DNA of 64,000 bases from Aggregatibacter aphrophilus ATCC 33389 (GTDB taxonomy: Bacteria; Pseudomonadota; Gammaproteobacteria; Enterobacterales; Pasteurellaceae), in contig NZ_LR134327.1 of NCBI RefSeq assembly GCF_900636915.1, positions 1,736,001 to 1,800,000 of the forward strand, read 5' to 3'. The notes below the pieces were generated by a model. It ran no database searches, was not told the origin of the DNA, and saw only the letters and a program-made list of their open reading frames with translations. Below are positions 38,318 through 46,681 of this stretch, one piece after another. The position numbers and the translations under genes are program-made. Position 1 is the stretch's first letter; every line of letters begins with the position of its first letter.

Positions 38318-41300
38318 ATGACAGAGAAGAAAAAACTAGAAAAACCGGGAGCTGATGAGGCGGCACAAGTTGTTGCCCCTTGCCAAAAAGACATTCGACT
38401 TTACCCGGCAAGATTGACATTGACCGATAAGGCGTTTGAAAAAATCAGAACGGAAGGAACGGCTCCTGTTCTGCCAAAAGGCATACCAACAGGCGGTGAT
38501 GATTATGATCTGCGCCGTTTGCGTGATGGATATATCTATATCTTGGCAGTGAATGCGGAGTCTGATTGTTTTTCCATCACCGGTGAAGCGGAAAATGGGC
38601 AAGCTTGGTATATTTATGATTATCGTAATAATGAGATTAATCAAGGATTCTCGCAAAAATATAAAGCTTATTTTTATGATCTGATAAATGAAACTAAAAA
38701 AGTATTTACACCAGAAGACGCCTCACAAAATGATTTTGATGAAGATAAAAACGAGCTTATTACCGAGGAACAAGTAGAACTAGCGGCAGTTACAGTACAA
38801 GGCGAAAAAAGCACATTTATTTTATCGGAATATATCTCATTGAATTCGGCAATATCAAATATCCATATCATGTATTCCGATTTTGAGTTGCCTTATAGTT
38901 TGCTAAAAGAAATTGAAAAATCACCGGATAGTAGAGCATCGTGGATGAGAGAAATTAATCTTCAGACACCATCGGGAGCTGCAACCGACCTTGAACAATT
39001 AACCGATGTAGTAGCAGATTTTTCGTTGAAAGATCTCGCCATGGAAAATCAAGTTTCCAATAGCTATCGCTATACGCCAATCGGTAGATTAAAAAATTGG
39101 CAAGATGTTTCTGAACGAATTACCTACGGCAACGGTGTTATTGTTGCACTGGAAGATCCTATCGGCACAATCCGTGATCTGGCGTGCTATCACGGCTATT
39201 TAGACGAACAACGGGAAAAAATATTAACTAAATATGAATACGCCATTAGAACGGCAAGTTTTATTCATTCCCATGCACAAGAGAAAATCTTGTACAATTT
39301 TAATCAACAAAAAGATATACATGGCGCGGTTAAGGGTGTCATTGATAATAAAAACCCTTGGTATACTGGCTTTGCCAAAGAGTGGGAGCAATTCCATAAA
39401 AAGCCGATGCAAGCTCCCGTCCCGCAGGTACTTACCTTAGCACAATCCTATAAAGAATATACCAAAGTCGCATCGATTCATTTGGCAAAAGATAGTCACA
39501 ACGATATATTTTCATCGTTAAAACAAGAACTCAATCTAGAAGATATTCCGGGCGAAAATGCCATTCATAAAATGGCTAATCTTCCGGGATTGTACGGTGA
39601 GCATTTTAAATCTGTTGTAGAAACCCATATTAAATTAATTGATGAAAATCACGCTCGATTTGAAATATTAACCTCTCTTCTGGATAAAAAAGACACTTCT
39701 GCCGTTTATGCGGCAAATGCCTTTTATTTATATGCACACGGACTACTTTGGGGATTGGATATTTCGTCTTATGGTTTTAATGCGTCAACCGCAGCCTTGG
39801 GCAACGAAATGGGAGTGACCTATGAGGCTGCAGGGTTCCAAACAAGTAATGAATCGATTCAAATGCTACAAAACCTCGTTAAGTCGCTGAATAAATCCTT
39901 GGAAATGGTGACAACATTGGCAAAAAGCAGTGATTTCGCTATTGCCTCTTATGATTTGGTTGTAGAGGTACTCATCAGTAAACACAGTGCATTAGCGAAT
40001 CCAAATAATGTTAAAAAAGTGGGACAAGGCACTCACTTTGTAAATTGGAAGCGGGTATATGAAGTCAATCCTGTCACCGGGCGGTATTCTCACACAGATA
40101 AATTTGTGGCGTCGCCTAACAGCATGAAAGGGGAAATTCTCAATGCTGTAAAAACCTCTCATTCTGTACCATCGGAATATGCCCATTTTCATGTGGGAAG
40201 CGGGTTAGTGAAATTGCAAATGTTAGAGGTGATTATCGGCTTTTTTAATACTCAAAAATACCGAACCGCAGAAGGACAGTTGGCTAATGACCCGTTCTTG
40301 GCTGCCGCACTCGCCTTGGGTGGCGCAAAATCCACACCGATTTTAGATAAATTTAAGGCGAAAGTGGATGAAAGCAAAAGCACGGTGAAAGCCAACCTCG
40401 TTAATTCGGGGAGCAAACCCCACCGGCAAAATCTCAAATTGATGAATTTTAAAATCCAATCCCTTTCGCAAATGTCCACTATCAGACAAATTGCAAGCCG
40501 ACTCATCAGTGTGAATTCGGCATTGGTTTTCTTAAATTCACTGGTGGAATATGGCAACTGGTATGAAGCGCGTTATAAAAATGATGCGTTAGGGCAATAT
40601 GGCGCGATGTTGCGCGGTTTTGGCGGGCTGGCTGCCGGTGCTTCGTATGGGGTGCTGGGCTTGTTGGCTGAAAACGCCCTTGCGGTGACCGGTGCCGCTG
40701 CCGTCGTGCCTGTTGTGTTATGGGTTGGCTTGGCGGCAGTAGTGCTTGGCACGATTATGGGGCTTTTATCGAAAGAGGATATGGACAGCTGGATGGAGAA
40801 TAGTTTTTGGGGAGGAAGCCCTAATTATTGGGGCAATCCAATTAGGGGGTATGAGTGGGAATTTGAACGTAAAAAGTCATTTCGTGCACAATTTGATGAA
40901 AGTAAATTTCAGTATATTGAAACAACCCAAGCAGTAACTTTATCTCAGGAATCAACAAAAATATTTCATTATTATGAAATTGAACTACAACGTTATTTTG
41001 CTTTTAAAGAAACCATAAAACTCTCACAATACGATAATACACCGAATGCCATATTAGTTGAGCACCCCTCAATCAATAACAACGCTATGGCACAATCTAT
41101 TCGAGTGGATAGCCGAATTACAGTAACAACTACTTATGTGTCTTATCTCTCCACCCAACAGCCGGAACGCATCGAATTTGTTGAAAATGGAAAAGCGGTA
41201 ATCTATTTCCCAACCCCTTGGAAAGGCATCTCTTGGGCGATTACCGGCACCCGTAAAGAAAAAGCCCAAATGGAGACAATTGATCCGCGTTCGGTAAAAA

Positions 41301-41386
41301 ATATTCGCCTGAAAGTGTATCTTGCCGATTACCAAGGCTCCGACGGCAAAATCAGTTCCGACTTAACCACCATTCCAATGAAGTGA
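38318..41386 (+). CDS. MIX/VasX-like T6SS membrane effector, module 2
   Basis: A 1022-aa relative of effector 1 with the same plan. It has Cys22, DIRLYPARLTL and the MIX-like LRDGYIYIL (residues 68-76); a long middle region; a Gly/Ala-rich hydrophobic block at about 768-828 (GGLAAGASYGVLGLL, VVLWVGLAAVVLGTIMGLL); then the motif MDSWMENSFWGGSPNYWG. Similarity is moderate throughout, far lower than between the two adaptors, so the effectors diverged while the adaptors were homogenised. Its membrane-active role is inferred from architecture and context. Confidence 0.82.
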   Translation: MTEKKKLEKPGADEAAQVVAPCQKDIRLYPARLTLTDKAFEKIRTEGTAPVLPKGIPTGGDDYDLRRLRDGYIYILAVNAESDCFSITGEAENGQAWYIYDYRNNEINQGFSQKYKAYFYDLINETKKVFTPEDASQNDFDEDKNELITEEQVELAAVTVQGEKSTFILSEYISLNSAISNIHIMYSDFELPYSLLKEIEKSPDSRASWMREINLQTPSGAATDLEQLTDVVADFSLKDLAMENQVSNSYRYTPIGRLKNWQDVSERITYGNGVIVALEDPIGTIRDLACYHGYLDEQREKILTKYEYAIRTASFIHSHAQEKILYNFNQQKDIHGAVKGVIDNKNPWYTGFAKEWEQFHKKPMQAPVPQVLTLAQSYKEYTKVASIHLAKDSHNDIFSSLKQELNLEDIPGENAIHKMANLPGLYGEHFKSVVETHIKLIDENHARFEILTSLLDKKDTSAVYAANAFYLYAHGLLWGLDISSYGFNASTAALGNEMGVTYEAAGFQTSNESIQMLQNLVKSLNKSLEMVTTLAKSSDFAIASYDLVVEVLISKHSALANPNNVKKVGQGTHFVNWKRVYEVNPVTGRYSHTDKFVASPNSMKGEILNAVKTSHSVPSEYAHFHVGSGLVKLQMLEVIIGFFNTQKYRTAEGQLANDPFLAAALALGGAKSTPILDKFKAKVDESKSTVKANLVNSGSKPHRQNLKLMNFKIQSLSQMSTIRQIASRLISVNSALVFLNSLVEYGNWYEARYKNDALGQYGAMLRGFGGLAAGASYGVLGLLAENALAVTGAAAVVPVVLWVGLAAVVLGTIMGLLSKEDMDSWMENSFWGGSPNYWGNPIRGYEWEFERKKSFRAQFDESKFQYIETTQAVTLSQESTKIFHYYEIELQRYFAFKETIKLSQYDNTPNAILVEHPSINNNAMAQSIRVDSRITVTTTYVSYLSTQQPERIEFVENGKAVIYFPTPWKGISWAITGTRKEKAQMETIDPRSVKNIRLKVYLADYQGSDGKISSDLTTIPMK

Positions 41387-41393
41387 GTGCAAT

Positions 41394-42377
41394 ATGAATC
41401 AAAATAAAGCATACAAAACCTTAAAATATTCCATCCGTCAATGCGGAGAAGACGAAATTGAGATTCGTAATTCTTTTTTTGATGGCTATCCTCGAGGATT
41501 TATTCGGCTCTTATTTATTGGTATTTTTTGCATGAGTTGGTATCAAAATGCCAAATATAAACAACCGCCTTTTTCCTATGAAATCGCGGCAATAAAAGAA
41601 GATATTATTTGGACTATTTATCCAGAAGAAAAAGTAAAACCGTTATATGAAGATTATTATAAATGGGTTACTAAACCAGAAACGAAAAATAATTATCCAA
41701 ATGAAAAAATAGAAACATATGAAGAATATATGGATTACTACATTGAAAAGCACAAATGGAACAGAATTCGATTTTTCTTCCACCCAATCTGGATGGCATT
41801 CCTGCTATTTTTATTCTGTCTGCCGCGCCCGCGTGGAATCAGGGTCAACCGTAAAAAACAGATTATTTATGCACCGATTTTAAACGGGACCTACCGCATC
41901 GCCTTTGTACCGAAAGAAGGTGACCCGCTGGGCGGCGTAGTCTATTCCTGTTATGGACCACACCCTTTGGGCGGAGAAAGTTTATACTCTTTTGTGATGG
42001 CCATTCGGGAAGAAAAAAATATGCTTCCCTCCCGTCATTATTTAGGCGTGTATCCGTCGGTGACTTCCAAGCAGAGCATTGATATTTTAAACGCCATTCG
42101 GGCTTATCTCACAGAAGATAACCCTGAATTTTTAAAACACATCAAACCCCGTTTTAGCGTATGGCACTATATTGCCACCATCCCATTTTGCAACGCGTTC
42201 GCCCTTCCCGTACCGTTTAACCGCGCTAAAGCGGATAAAGCGATTGAAAGCGCACTGGCCGACTGGAACAAGAAAACCAACAACCAAAAACAAAAATGGT
42301 TTAAATCCATCGCCGAAGAACAAAAGCTGATTAACGAAGAACACTCGGCGGAAGGGTTGGACAATCAGACAAAATAA
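41394..42377 (+). CDS. putative membrane immunity protein 3
   Basis: A 327-aa paralogue of immunity protein 1, starting 8 bp after effector 2, so it is the likely cognate immunity protein. It keeps SIRQCGEDEIEIRNSFFDGY, TM1 (about 36-52), a diverged loop, TM2 (about 127-143) and LPRPRGIRVNRKK followed by the soluble C-terminal domain with YLTEDNPEFL. It lacks the N-terminal ~20-residue helix of proteins 1 and 2. Confidence 0.7.
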   Translation: MNQNKAYKTLKYSIRQCGEDEIEIRNSFFDGYPRGFIRLLFIGIFCMSWYQNAKYKQPPFSYEIAAIKEDIIWTIYPEEKVKPLYEDYYKWVTKPETKNNYPNEKIETYEEYMDYYIEKHKWNRIRFFFHPIWMAFLLFLFCLPRPRGIRVNRKKQIIYAPILNGTYRIAFVPKEGDPLGGVVYSCYGPHPLGGESLYSFVMAIREEKNMLPSRHYLGVYPSVTSKQSIDILNAIRAYLTEDNPEFLKHIKPRFSVWHYIATIPFCNAFALPVPFNRAKADKAIESALADWNKKTNNQKQKWFKSIAEEQKLINEEHSAEGLDNQTK

Positions 42378-42391
42378 GTCGTTAAAGACAA

Positions 42392-42576
42392 AAGTGCGGT
42401 AAAATTTTTCAATGTTTTTTAAAATGTTTGCGAAATTATGTAGCAGTTGTACAAAGCTGAAATGACGGTCACTGAGCTTGTCGAAGTGTAAGTCATTTCA
42501 GCTTCTCCGATACACAAAACGAATGCTTCGACAAGCTCAGCAAGCGTTTTGTGCATTTGGAAAATCAACCGCACTT
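42392..42576. terminator. USS-pair terminator interrupted by a MITE-like element
   Basis: Forward USS (42392-42400) with AAAATTTTTCAATG, and reverse USS (42568-42576) with GAAAATCA, are the two arms of the hairpin seen uninterrupted at 35649-35704. About 129 bp of extra sequence now sits in the loop. Termination strength is probably altered. Confidence 0.7.
42431..42559. repeat. MITE-like element, right end truncated
   Basis: Related to 17530-17669: left end CGAAATTATGTAGCAGTTG, then the same two internal hairpins, but it stops at GTGCATTTG and lacks the final CTACATAATACCG. The paralogous empty site at 35649-35704 shows precisely what was there before. Confidence 0.72.
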
Positions 42577-42660
42577 TTATTTTTTATGAATATTAGAATA
42601 GAAAGCATCCTGTAAGGTATACTAAATTCACAAACATAAGATTCAGAAATAATAAGGAAA

Positions 42661-43695
42661 ATGATGAATCGAAATAAAATTTTCCATGATCTTGGCTTTT
42701 CTATTCGAAAAGTCAATGAGGACGAAATAGAAATCAAAAACTCAACTTTTGATGGCTATTTACGAGGCTTTTTTAGAGCTCTAATTATTGGTATTTTATT
42801 AGTAATTTCATTTTTAGATTATCAAAGTGGGAAATTTCCCTTATCTGGAGTATATAAGGAAATAAAAAATGATTATATTTGGGCTATAAATCCAGATGAA
42901 AAGATTTTTACGCTATACAAAATGTATCGATTACATGATGACGATCCAACTTATTTCCAGCGTTATCCTGAAAAATACCCACCTCAACCCTACGAAGAAT
43001 TTAGAAAACCCTACGTCACAGAAGATTTTTGGAAAAGACATGTGTTTTACTTTGAGCTAATCCCATTATTTTTAGTATTTATACTCTTTTTCTATCCTCG
43101 CCACCGCTCAATTCGACTTAACCGTAAAAAGCGGGTCATTTATATGCAGGCATTTCATAAAATTTTTGTAATGCCGGTACCCGATAAAGGCGACCCGTTG
43201 ATGGGCATGAAATATAACCGCTTTAGCTTTTATATGTTCGGTAGCCGTAAACAGTTTGCTTTATTGATGACCGGGCTTGTAGTAGAAGGGAAATATACCG
43301 AGGCTGAACTTTTAGGTTGTTATCCCTTGCAAAATCCTCTGCATAACATGCATCTGATTAAAGCCATGCGGGAATTCTTTACTCAAGAAAACCCTGAGTT
43401 TTTAAAACATATTGGTCGGTTTTATCGCACACCATGGTTTCGTCCTGCTATTGCTTTTTGTAATAGTTTCAGTTTTATTCGTTTTCCGATTTCCAGTCGG
43501 AAGAAAATCGACCGAGCCATTGCAGAACAAAAAGCTTTCTGGAATACGCTTTCTTACAAACAACAAATGCAACGCTATGCCAAAGCCGTCAAAGAACAAC
43601 AAGAACTTAATGAACAACTGGCTTCAGAAGGCTTAATTAACGAAGTTAACGAGGATTGGGAAGAGACTGAAAAATCCCCTGCATTAAGTGGTTAA
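42661..43695 (+). CDS. putative membrane immunity protein 4
   Basis: A 344-aa, most diverged member of the immunity family. SIRKVNEDEIEIKNSTFDGYLRG, TM1 (about 37-53), a diverged loop, TM2 (about 123-142) and PRHRSIRLNRKKRVIY are present, followed by the soluble domain (FFTQENPEFLKHIG). It has its own upstream USS/MITE region and AAGGAAA ribosome site. No effector is directly attached; it may protect against a different toxin. A USS-pair terminator follows, then convergent malT. Confidence 0.66.
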   Translation: MMNRNKIFHDLGFSIRKVNEDEIEIKNSTFDGYLRGFFRALIIGILLVISFLDYQSGKFPLSGVYKEIKNDYIWAINPDEKIFTLYKMYRLHDDDPTYFQRYPEKYPPQPYEEFRKPYVTEDFWKRHVFYFELIPLFLVFILFFYPRHRSIRLNRKKRVIYMQAFHKIFVMPVPDKGDPLMGMKYNRFSFYMFGSRKQFALLMTGLVVEGKYTEAELLGCYPLQNPLHNMHLIKAMREFFTQENPEFLKHIGRFYRTPWFRPAIAFCNSFSFIRFPISSRKKIDRAIAEQKAFWNTLSYKQQMQRYAKAVKEQQELNEQLASEGLINEVNEDWEETEKSPALSG

Positions 43696-43719
43696 TAAAA
43701 TTTTAGTCATAGCAATAAA

Positions 43720-43774
43720 AAGTGCGGTCGATTTTCAACATTAAAAAAAAACAAACTGAAACTCGACCGCACTT
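43720..43774. terminator. USS-pair terminator between immunity gene 4 and malT
   Basis: Forward USS (43720-43728) and reverse USS (43766-43774), both extended by TCG/CGA, sit between convergent genes and mark the right edge of the T6SS island. Confidence 0.8.
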
Positions 43775-43783
43775 TGTCTTTAC

Positions 43784-46501
43784 CTAACTATACCCCATCA
43801 ACTTCAACAAATCCCGCGTATAGGCGATGGCTTCGTTGCGGTTTGCGACGCCGATTTTTTGGTATAAGTTGCGAATGTGGGTTTTGATTGTAGTGGTTGC
43901 CACTTGGAGCTCATCGGAGATTTGTTCGTTGCTGTAACCGGAATAAATCAAGCCTAACACCTGCCATTCCCGTTGCGTCAGCGGGCTGATTTTGAGCAGT
44001 TCCGGCACTTGTGGATTAGCCAATAATTTAACAACGAATTGTTCATCAAAATGGGCAAATTTATGGCGGTAATATTGGTTGATATTGCGCAAAATAAATT
44101 GAGCTTTATGTAATGCCAATTCATCTAACACATTTAACTGCAATAATTGGCGGATTTGTTGCGCCATGGTTTCCCCTTCAATGACAAAAGCACTAATAAA
44201 ATTGGTTTGTCTTGCCAGTTTCAGAGCATCAATTAAATCTTTTTGTGCTAAGTCTTTTTGGTTTTGCAAGAAATACCAACGGTTACGCAAAATGAGCGCG
44301 CGGTTTAAATCACCGGTTAAATGAAATTCTTCTGCGGTAGCAATAAGTTTATCTAGAATTTGTTTGGCCTCTTCAAATTGCCCCAACAAAATTTGTGCAC
44401 GAACAATATTGCGCCATTGTACTTGGGTAAAATGATTGCGATCCGTTGTGGGCCGTTGGCTTTGAATCAACCAAGCACGAGCTGATTCTACGTCATTGGT
44501 CATTTGCCATAAAAATAACTTGGCTTGATCTACATTGGCTTGCCAATCATAGTGGTGACTTCGGATGGTTTCCAATTGTTCCGCCTCGCGCAATAAACGC
44601 GCGGCATTATCCAAATCGCCCCGCACCAAGGAAATTTTACTTAACAACGCAATGCACTGTAAGCGGTCTTCTGCCTGAGTTAAAACTTCCATACCGGCAT
44701 TTGCCATAGCTTCGGCTTTGTCTAGGTTATACCATTCCCATAAAATGCGACCTTTTAAACGAAGCAGGAATTCATACATCGGCACTTTTTGCAGATGATT
44801 TTCTTTCACGAATAAATTCGCTTTATCCAACATATCATAAGCCGCTTGTAGGAAGCCCTGTGCCATCAGGATTTCTGATTGTTGTAACAATGACCAAAGG
44901 ATGCTGTGATAAGTATGGTGTTGACGTGCCATGCGTTCCGCGCGTTGCAACATGGCTAAGGCCTGTTCGAGGTTACCATGACAATGATAAGCCTCACCGA
45001 TAATAGAGGTAGCCACAATACGGGCGTAAGAATAATTTTCCGGTAAATCTGTTAAGGCTTTTAACGCAAGGGAAAGTGCGGTGTTTTCATCACCTGCATT
45101 AATCGCCACCTGCGCCCGCAATACATCGAATTCCGCTTGGTTTTCTTTGCTCAGTTGAATGTTGTTTTCAGCCAATGCCTGTTTGAACTGACTATAAATT
45201 CCTCCAACTTCCGTATGACGATGTTGACTTTGCACTAACCATGCTTTTAATAGAACCAAATCCGGTTTTTGGATTAAATTCGGGTAGTCAATTCGATTTA
45301 GGCTTTCTTCCAATAATTTCAATTCGCCTTGGTGGAACAATCGCCATGCATGTTCTTGCAAAATCGTTAATAACGTTGTCATATCTGTTAATTGCATGGC
45401 GTGATATAGCGCTTCTGTTAGATACCCCAGTTTGAGCCATGCTTCAGCGGCACGACGATGCAACTCTTCCAGTTGTTCGCTTAATTCAATTTCACAGCAA
45501 TGGGAAAGGAAAGAGGCAAACAACGGATGAAAACGCCACCAATTATCTTCCGAATCCATTTGTTGAATGAACAACCCTTGCTTTTCTAACTCTTCCAATT
45601 TACGTCGGCTATTAGCAAACCCTGTCACCTGTTTTACTAAGTTTTCATTCATGGAACGTAAAATGGAACATTGCAACACGAATGTGCGGGTTTCTTCATC
45701 CACATGATTTAGCACTTCATCATTCAAATATTCGTTGATATGAAAATTATTTAATTTCGCCAGTCGTTTTTCCATGCCTAATAACGGCGAAACACCGCTT
45801 GAACCGAGTTTTGCCTGCTTGGCGGATAAACTAATCAGTTGAAGTGCGGTTGGCCATCCTTCCACTTCGTCACACAAAGCAATAATTTCATTCTCCTGCA
45901 ATTCATCACCAAAACGAGAGCGGAAAAATGCTAATGACTCCTGATGGTTAAACGGCAGTTGTTGTACATCAATTTCCAACAATTGTTCCTGCACCCGTAA
46001 GCCGGCGATGCCTAATGGTGGAATGGCGCGGGAGATTAAAATCAACGTCATGTTTGTCGGTTGATGACGAATCCAATAACGTAGTGCTTCGTGAATTTCT
46101 TCGTTATCAATTAAGTGATAATCGTCAATCACCATATAAAAACGCGCCTTGCAGGCAGAGGCTTTCATTAATAGCTGATTAAATGAAGACAATAGATTCG
46201 GCTGATTAAACGCCTCTTCACCTGCTAAAGATGGCTTGATACCAATAGCCTGATACAACGCTGCACCGAAATAAGCGGCAAAACGCTCGGTTTTATTGTC
46301 ACCTTCATCCAATGAATACCAACCGACATTCTGTTGTTCGGTAGCCCATTGTGACACTAACATTGTTTTGCCATAACCGGCGGGCGCATTAACGAGAACT
46401 AACGGGTAAAGATAAGCTTTATCAAGTAGTTGTGTGAGTTGTTCACGATGAATACTATTTTGTAAACGATAAGAACAGATTAATTTTGATGGGATTAACA
46501 T
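43784..46501 (-). CDS. malT: maltose regulon activator MalT
   Basis: A 905-aa ATP- and maltotriose-dependent activator of the STAND class. The N-terminal NTPase has Walker A APAGYGKTMLVSQWA (about residue 35) and Walker B YMVIDDYHLI. Winged-helix and tetratricopeptide-like helical repeats follow (about 250-800). The C-terminal LuxR HTH is LTQREWQVLGLIYSGYSNEQISDEL... ending IRNLYQKIG. Length matches E. coli MalT (901 aa). It is divergent from malP, as in E. coli, and should act on the MalT boxes here and upstream of malE and malK. Confidence 0.96.
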   Translation of the reverse strand: MLIPSKLICSYRLQNSIHREQLTQLLDKAYLYPLVLVNAPAGYGKTMLVSQWATEQQNVGWYSLDEGDNKTERFAAYFGAALYQAIGIKPSLAGEEAFNQPNLLSSFNQLLMKASACKARFYMVIDDYHLIDNEEIHEALRYWIRHQPTNMTLILISRAIPPLGIAGLRVQEQLLEIDVQQLPFNHQESLAFFRSRFGDELQENEIIALCDEVEGWPTALQLISLSAKQAKLGSSGVSPLLGMEKRLAKLNNFHINEYLNDEVLNHVDEETRTFVLQCSILRSMNENLVKQVTGFANSRRKLEELEKQGLFIQQMDSEDNWWRFHPLFASFLSHCCEIELSEQLEELHRRAAEAWLKLGYLTEALYHAMQLTDMTTLLTILQEHAWRLFHQGELKLLEESLNRIDYPNLIQKPDLVLLKAWLVQSQHRHTEVGGIYSQFKQALAENNIQLSKENQAEFDVLRAQVAINAGDENTALSLALKALTDLPENYSYARIVATSIIGEAYHCHGNLEQALAMLQRAERMARQHHTYHSILWSLLQQSEILMAQGFLQAAYDMLDKANLFVKENHLQKVPMYEFLLRLKGRILWEWYNLDKAEAMANAGMEVLTQAEDRLQCIALLSKISLVRGDLDNAARLLREAEQLETIRSHHYDWQANVDQAKLFLWQMTNDVESARAWLIQSQRPTTDRNHFTQVQWRNIVRAQILLGQFEEAKQILDKLIATAEEFHLTGDLNRALILRNRWYFLQNQKDLAQKDLIDALKLARQTNFISAFVIEGETMAQQIRQLLQLNVLDELALHKAQFILRNINQYYRHKFAHFDEQFVVKLLANPQVPELLKISPLTQREWQVLGLIYSGYSNEQISDELQVATTTIKTHIRNLYQKIGVANRNEAIAYTRDLLKLMGYS

Positions 46502-46539
46502 AACGATTTTCTACTGTCTTGTCTAAACGCGAAGTCCGG

Positions 46540-46559
46540 GGGGATGACCTATCCTCCCC
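46540..46559. promoter_or_regulatory. opposed MalT boxes upstream of malP
   Basis: GGGGATGACC on the plus strand (46540-46549) and, directly after it, GGGGAGGAT on the minus strand (46559-46551) both match the MalT core GGA(T/G)GA. They lie 120-140 bp before malP. Confidence 0.65.
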
Positions 46560-46606
46560 ATCATGTCCGATTCCTTCCTTGTTGTCATACCGCAAAGATT
46601 ATAACA

Positions 46607-46615
46607 AGGAGGATT
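46607..46615 (+). promoter_or_regulatory. third MalT-like box upstream of malP
   Basis: AAGGAGGAT repeats the sequence of the malK-proximal box. It lies about 67 bp before the malP ATG, close to the likely -35 region. Confidence 0.45.
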
Positions 46616-46681
46616 TCCTTTTGCTTTGATTAAACATAATAAAACGCAGAAATTTACATTACCCCAATTAGGAGCCGCGTT

